DNA of 15,064 nt, taken from positions 1 through 15,064 of the forward strand of contig DASRFJ010000091.1 of the NCBI GenBank assembly GCA_035651595.1. The letters run 5' to 3'. Within the stretch, counting starts at the first letter, position 1, and every line of letters begins with the position of its first letter. The translations under genes were made by a program, and so were the position numbers. A model generated the notes under the pieces. The model did no database searches and was not told where the DNA came from. It saw only the letters and a list, made by a program, of their open reading frames with translations. Shown here in pieces: positions 14,114-15,064 of this stretch. The DNA comes from JAFARZ01 sp035651595 (GTDB lineage: Bacteria > Actinomycetota > Actinomycetes > Streptosporangiales > Streptosporangiaceae).

Positions 14114-15064
14114 TCAGTACAGGTCGCCTCGGCGCCGCTTTGCCTCGATGGCCCGTTGCACTTGCAGGTCCGCGGCGTAGCGGTCCAGCATCGAGCGGTC
14201 TTTCCAGCCCATGAGCCGCATCAGATCGCCTTCGGACCCGCCGCCATGGAGCCACTCGTGAGCGAAGGTGTGCCGAAACATGTGCGGGTAAGCGACCGGG
14301 TCATACCCGGCTTCATCGGCGCGCCGCTTCACCATACGGTAGACACCTGAGCCCGTCATCGGGCCGCGGTTGCGGGTGCCTAGCCACAGCGCCGGCGAGG
14401 ACTCTGCCCGGCGGTGCGACCGGCGCGCCCGCAGGTACGCGGCGATAGCCTGCGCCGTGGTGCCGGAGAGCGGGACGATCCTGCCCTCGTCCTCGGCACG
14501 GGCGCCCTTGAGCGGAACGACGCGGACGTACGGGCGGGCGATCACATCCATGGGCAGGTCGTCGAGCCGCTGCTGGACAAGTTCGGTGCGGCGCACGCCT
14601 TCGGTGAGCATGCGGATGATGGCGTGGTCACGGGCCCGTTCGAAGTCACGGGCGGTCCCGCCGCCAGTGACCTTCAGCAGGTCCTTGATGAAGTCCGCCG
14701 CCAGGGTGGCCGGGCGGGTCTTGACCGGGGCATAGCGGGCCAGCCCGTCGGTGTACGGGTGGGGGTGGCCGTGCTCGGCTTCCAGCCAGGTGAACAGGTG
14801 GCGCAGGTTGCGCTGCTTGGTGTTCGTGCCGCCCTGCCCGTACTCGCCGCAGTACCAGCGGAAGAACCGGTTCAGCGCGGCCGTGTCGCAGCCGGTGAAA
14901 TCGGTGTCGAGCCCTGAACGGGCCATCCAGGCGCTCAGCGCGACCGCGGCGTCCCGGTAGGCCGAGATCGTGTCCTCCTGGAACGGCCGCTTGTGCCGGT
15001 TGGTCCGCGACCGCAGCCATTGGCCGAACTCGCTGATCATCAGCTGCCGCAGATCCTCAGGCGA
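14114..15064 (-). CDS. Tyrosine recombinase / integrase (5' end at or beyond window edge)
   Basis: This is a phage-type integrase that cuts and rejoins DNA at attachment sites through a tyrosine nucleophile. Numbered from ATG 15040, the N-terminal core-binding (SAM-like) domain spans about 1-95, and the catalytic domain about 115-308. The catalytic set is complete: R150 ('EGVRRTEL'), K178 ('VPLKGAR'), H253 and R256 ('HMFRHTF'), W279 in the usual His/Trp position, and Y288 ('LDRYAADL'). The tail 'AKRRRGDLY' is typical of the actinobacterial members. The frame stays open for eight more codons to the window edge ('SPEDLRQL'), which fits family N-termini, so the true start is probably just outside. 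It leads an operon with the DUF2637 remnant and two small genes, and it is the clearest mobile-element marker in the window. It appears intact within the window. Confidence 0.9.
   Translation of the reverse strand, partial: SPEDLRQLMISEFGQWLRSRTNRHKRPFQEDTISAYRDAAVALSAWMARSGLDTDFTGCDTAALNRFFRWYCGEYGQGGTNTKQRNLRHLFTWLEAEHGHPHPYTDGLARYAPVKTRPATLAADFIKDLLKVTGGGTARDFERARDHAIIRMLTEGVRRTELVQQRLDDLPMDVIARPYVRVVPLKGARAEDEGRIVPLSGTTAQAIAAYLRARRSHRRAESSPALWLGTRNRGPMTGSGVYRMVKRRADEAGYDPVAYPHMFRHTFAHEWLHGGGSEGDLMRLMGWKDRSMLDRYAADLQVQRAIEAKRRRGDLY

Noticed and set aside
14414..14917. Plus-strand 167-codon frame
   Set aside because: It is antisense to the integrase catalytic domain, whose active-site residues are all in place on the minus strand.

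Overview
The high G+C content, frequent GTG/TTG starts and protein families point to an actinomycete (Streptomyces-like or a relative). The sequence alone does not settle the genus. The window reads as a decayed integrative or conjugative element carrying a very large secreted RHS/YD-repeat polymorphic toxin locus.

Left flank (1 to about 2186). The window opens, on the plus strand, with the C-terminal end of an SCO6880-like conjugation protein. It is followed by a VirB4-like transfer ATPase gene that carries at least three frame disruptions, one inside the Walker A motif, and loses recognisable sequence near position 830. The next 1.3 kb has no intact gene that I recognise. It holds short protein-like remnants on both strands, several inverted repeats, and a minus-strand fragment of an extracellular PPC-like beta-sandwich domain.

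Centre (2187 to about 12573, all minus strand). The probable transcription order starts with a tiny leader-like ORF. Next comes a membrane-anchored protein with a BMP/periplasmic-binding-like domain. Then comes a roughly 3058-residue exported RHS protein, and last a 129-residue acidic protein whose start overlaps the RHS stop. The RHS protein has a signal peptide, a Ser/Pro linker, Ig-like modules, a DUF6531-like region, two LamG/concanavalin-like domains, more than a thousand residues of YD repeats and an RHS core. After the core come a coiled coil, a Pro-rich hinge and a C-terminal tip of about 95 residues. The tip and the small acidic gene look like a toxin and immunity pair. That segment is visibly lower in G+C than the YD-repeat body, as expected for an exchangeable toxin cassette.

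Right flank (12997 to 15064, minus strand). A compact operon runs from a tyrosine recombinase (5' end at or beyond the window edge) to a truncated DUF2637 membrane protein, a 102-residue helical protein and a 158-residue zinc-ribbon protein. It ends at a strong hairpin. Integration and transfer-type genes flank the RHS locus on both sides, and those nearest to it are truncated. This suggests the locus is cargo of, or an insertion into, a mobile element.
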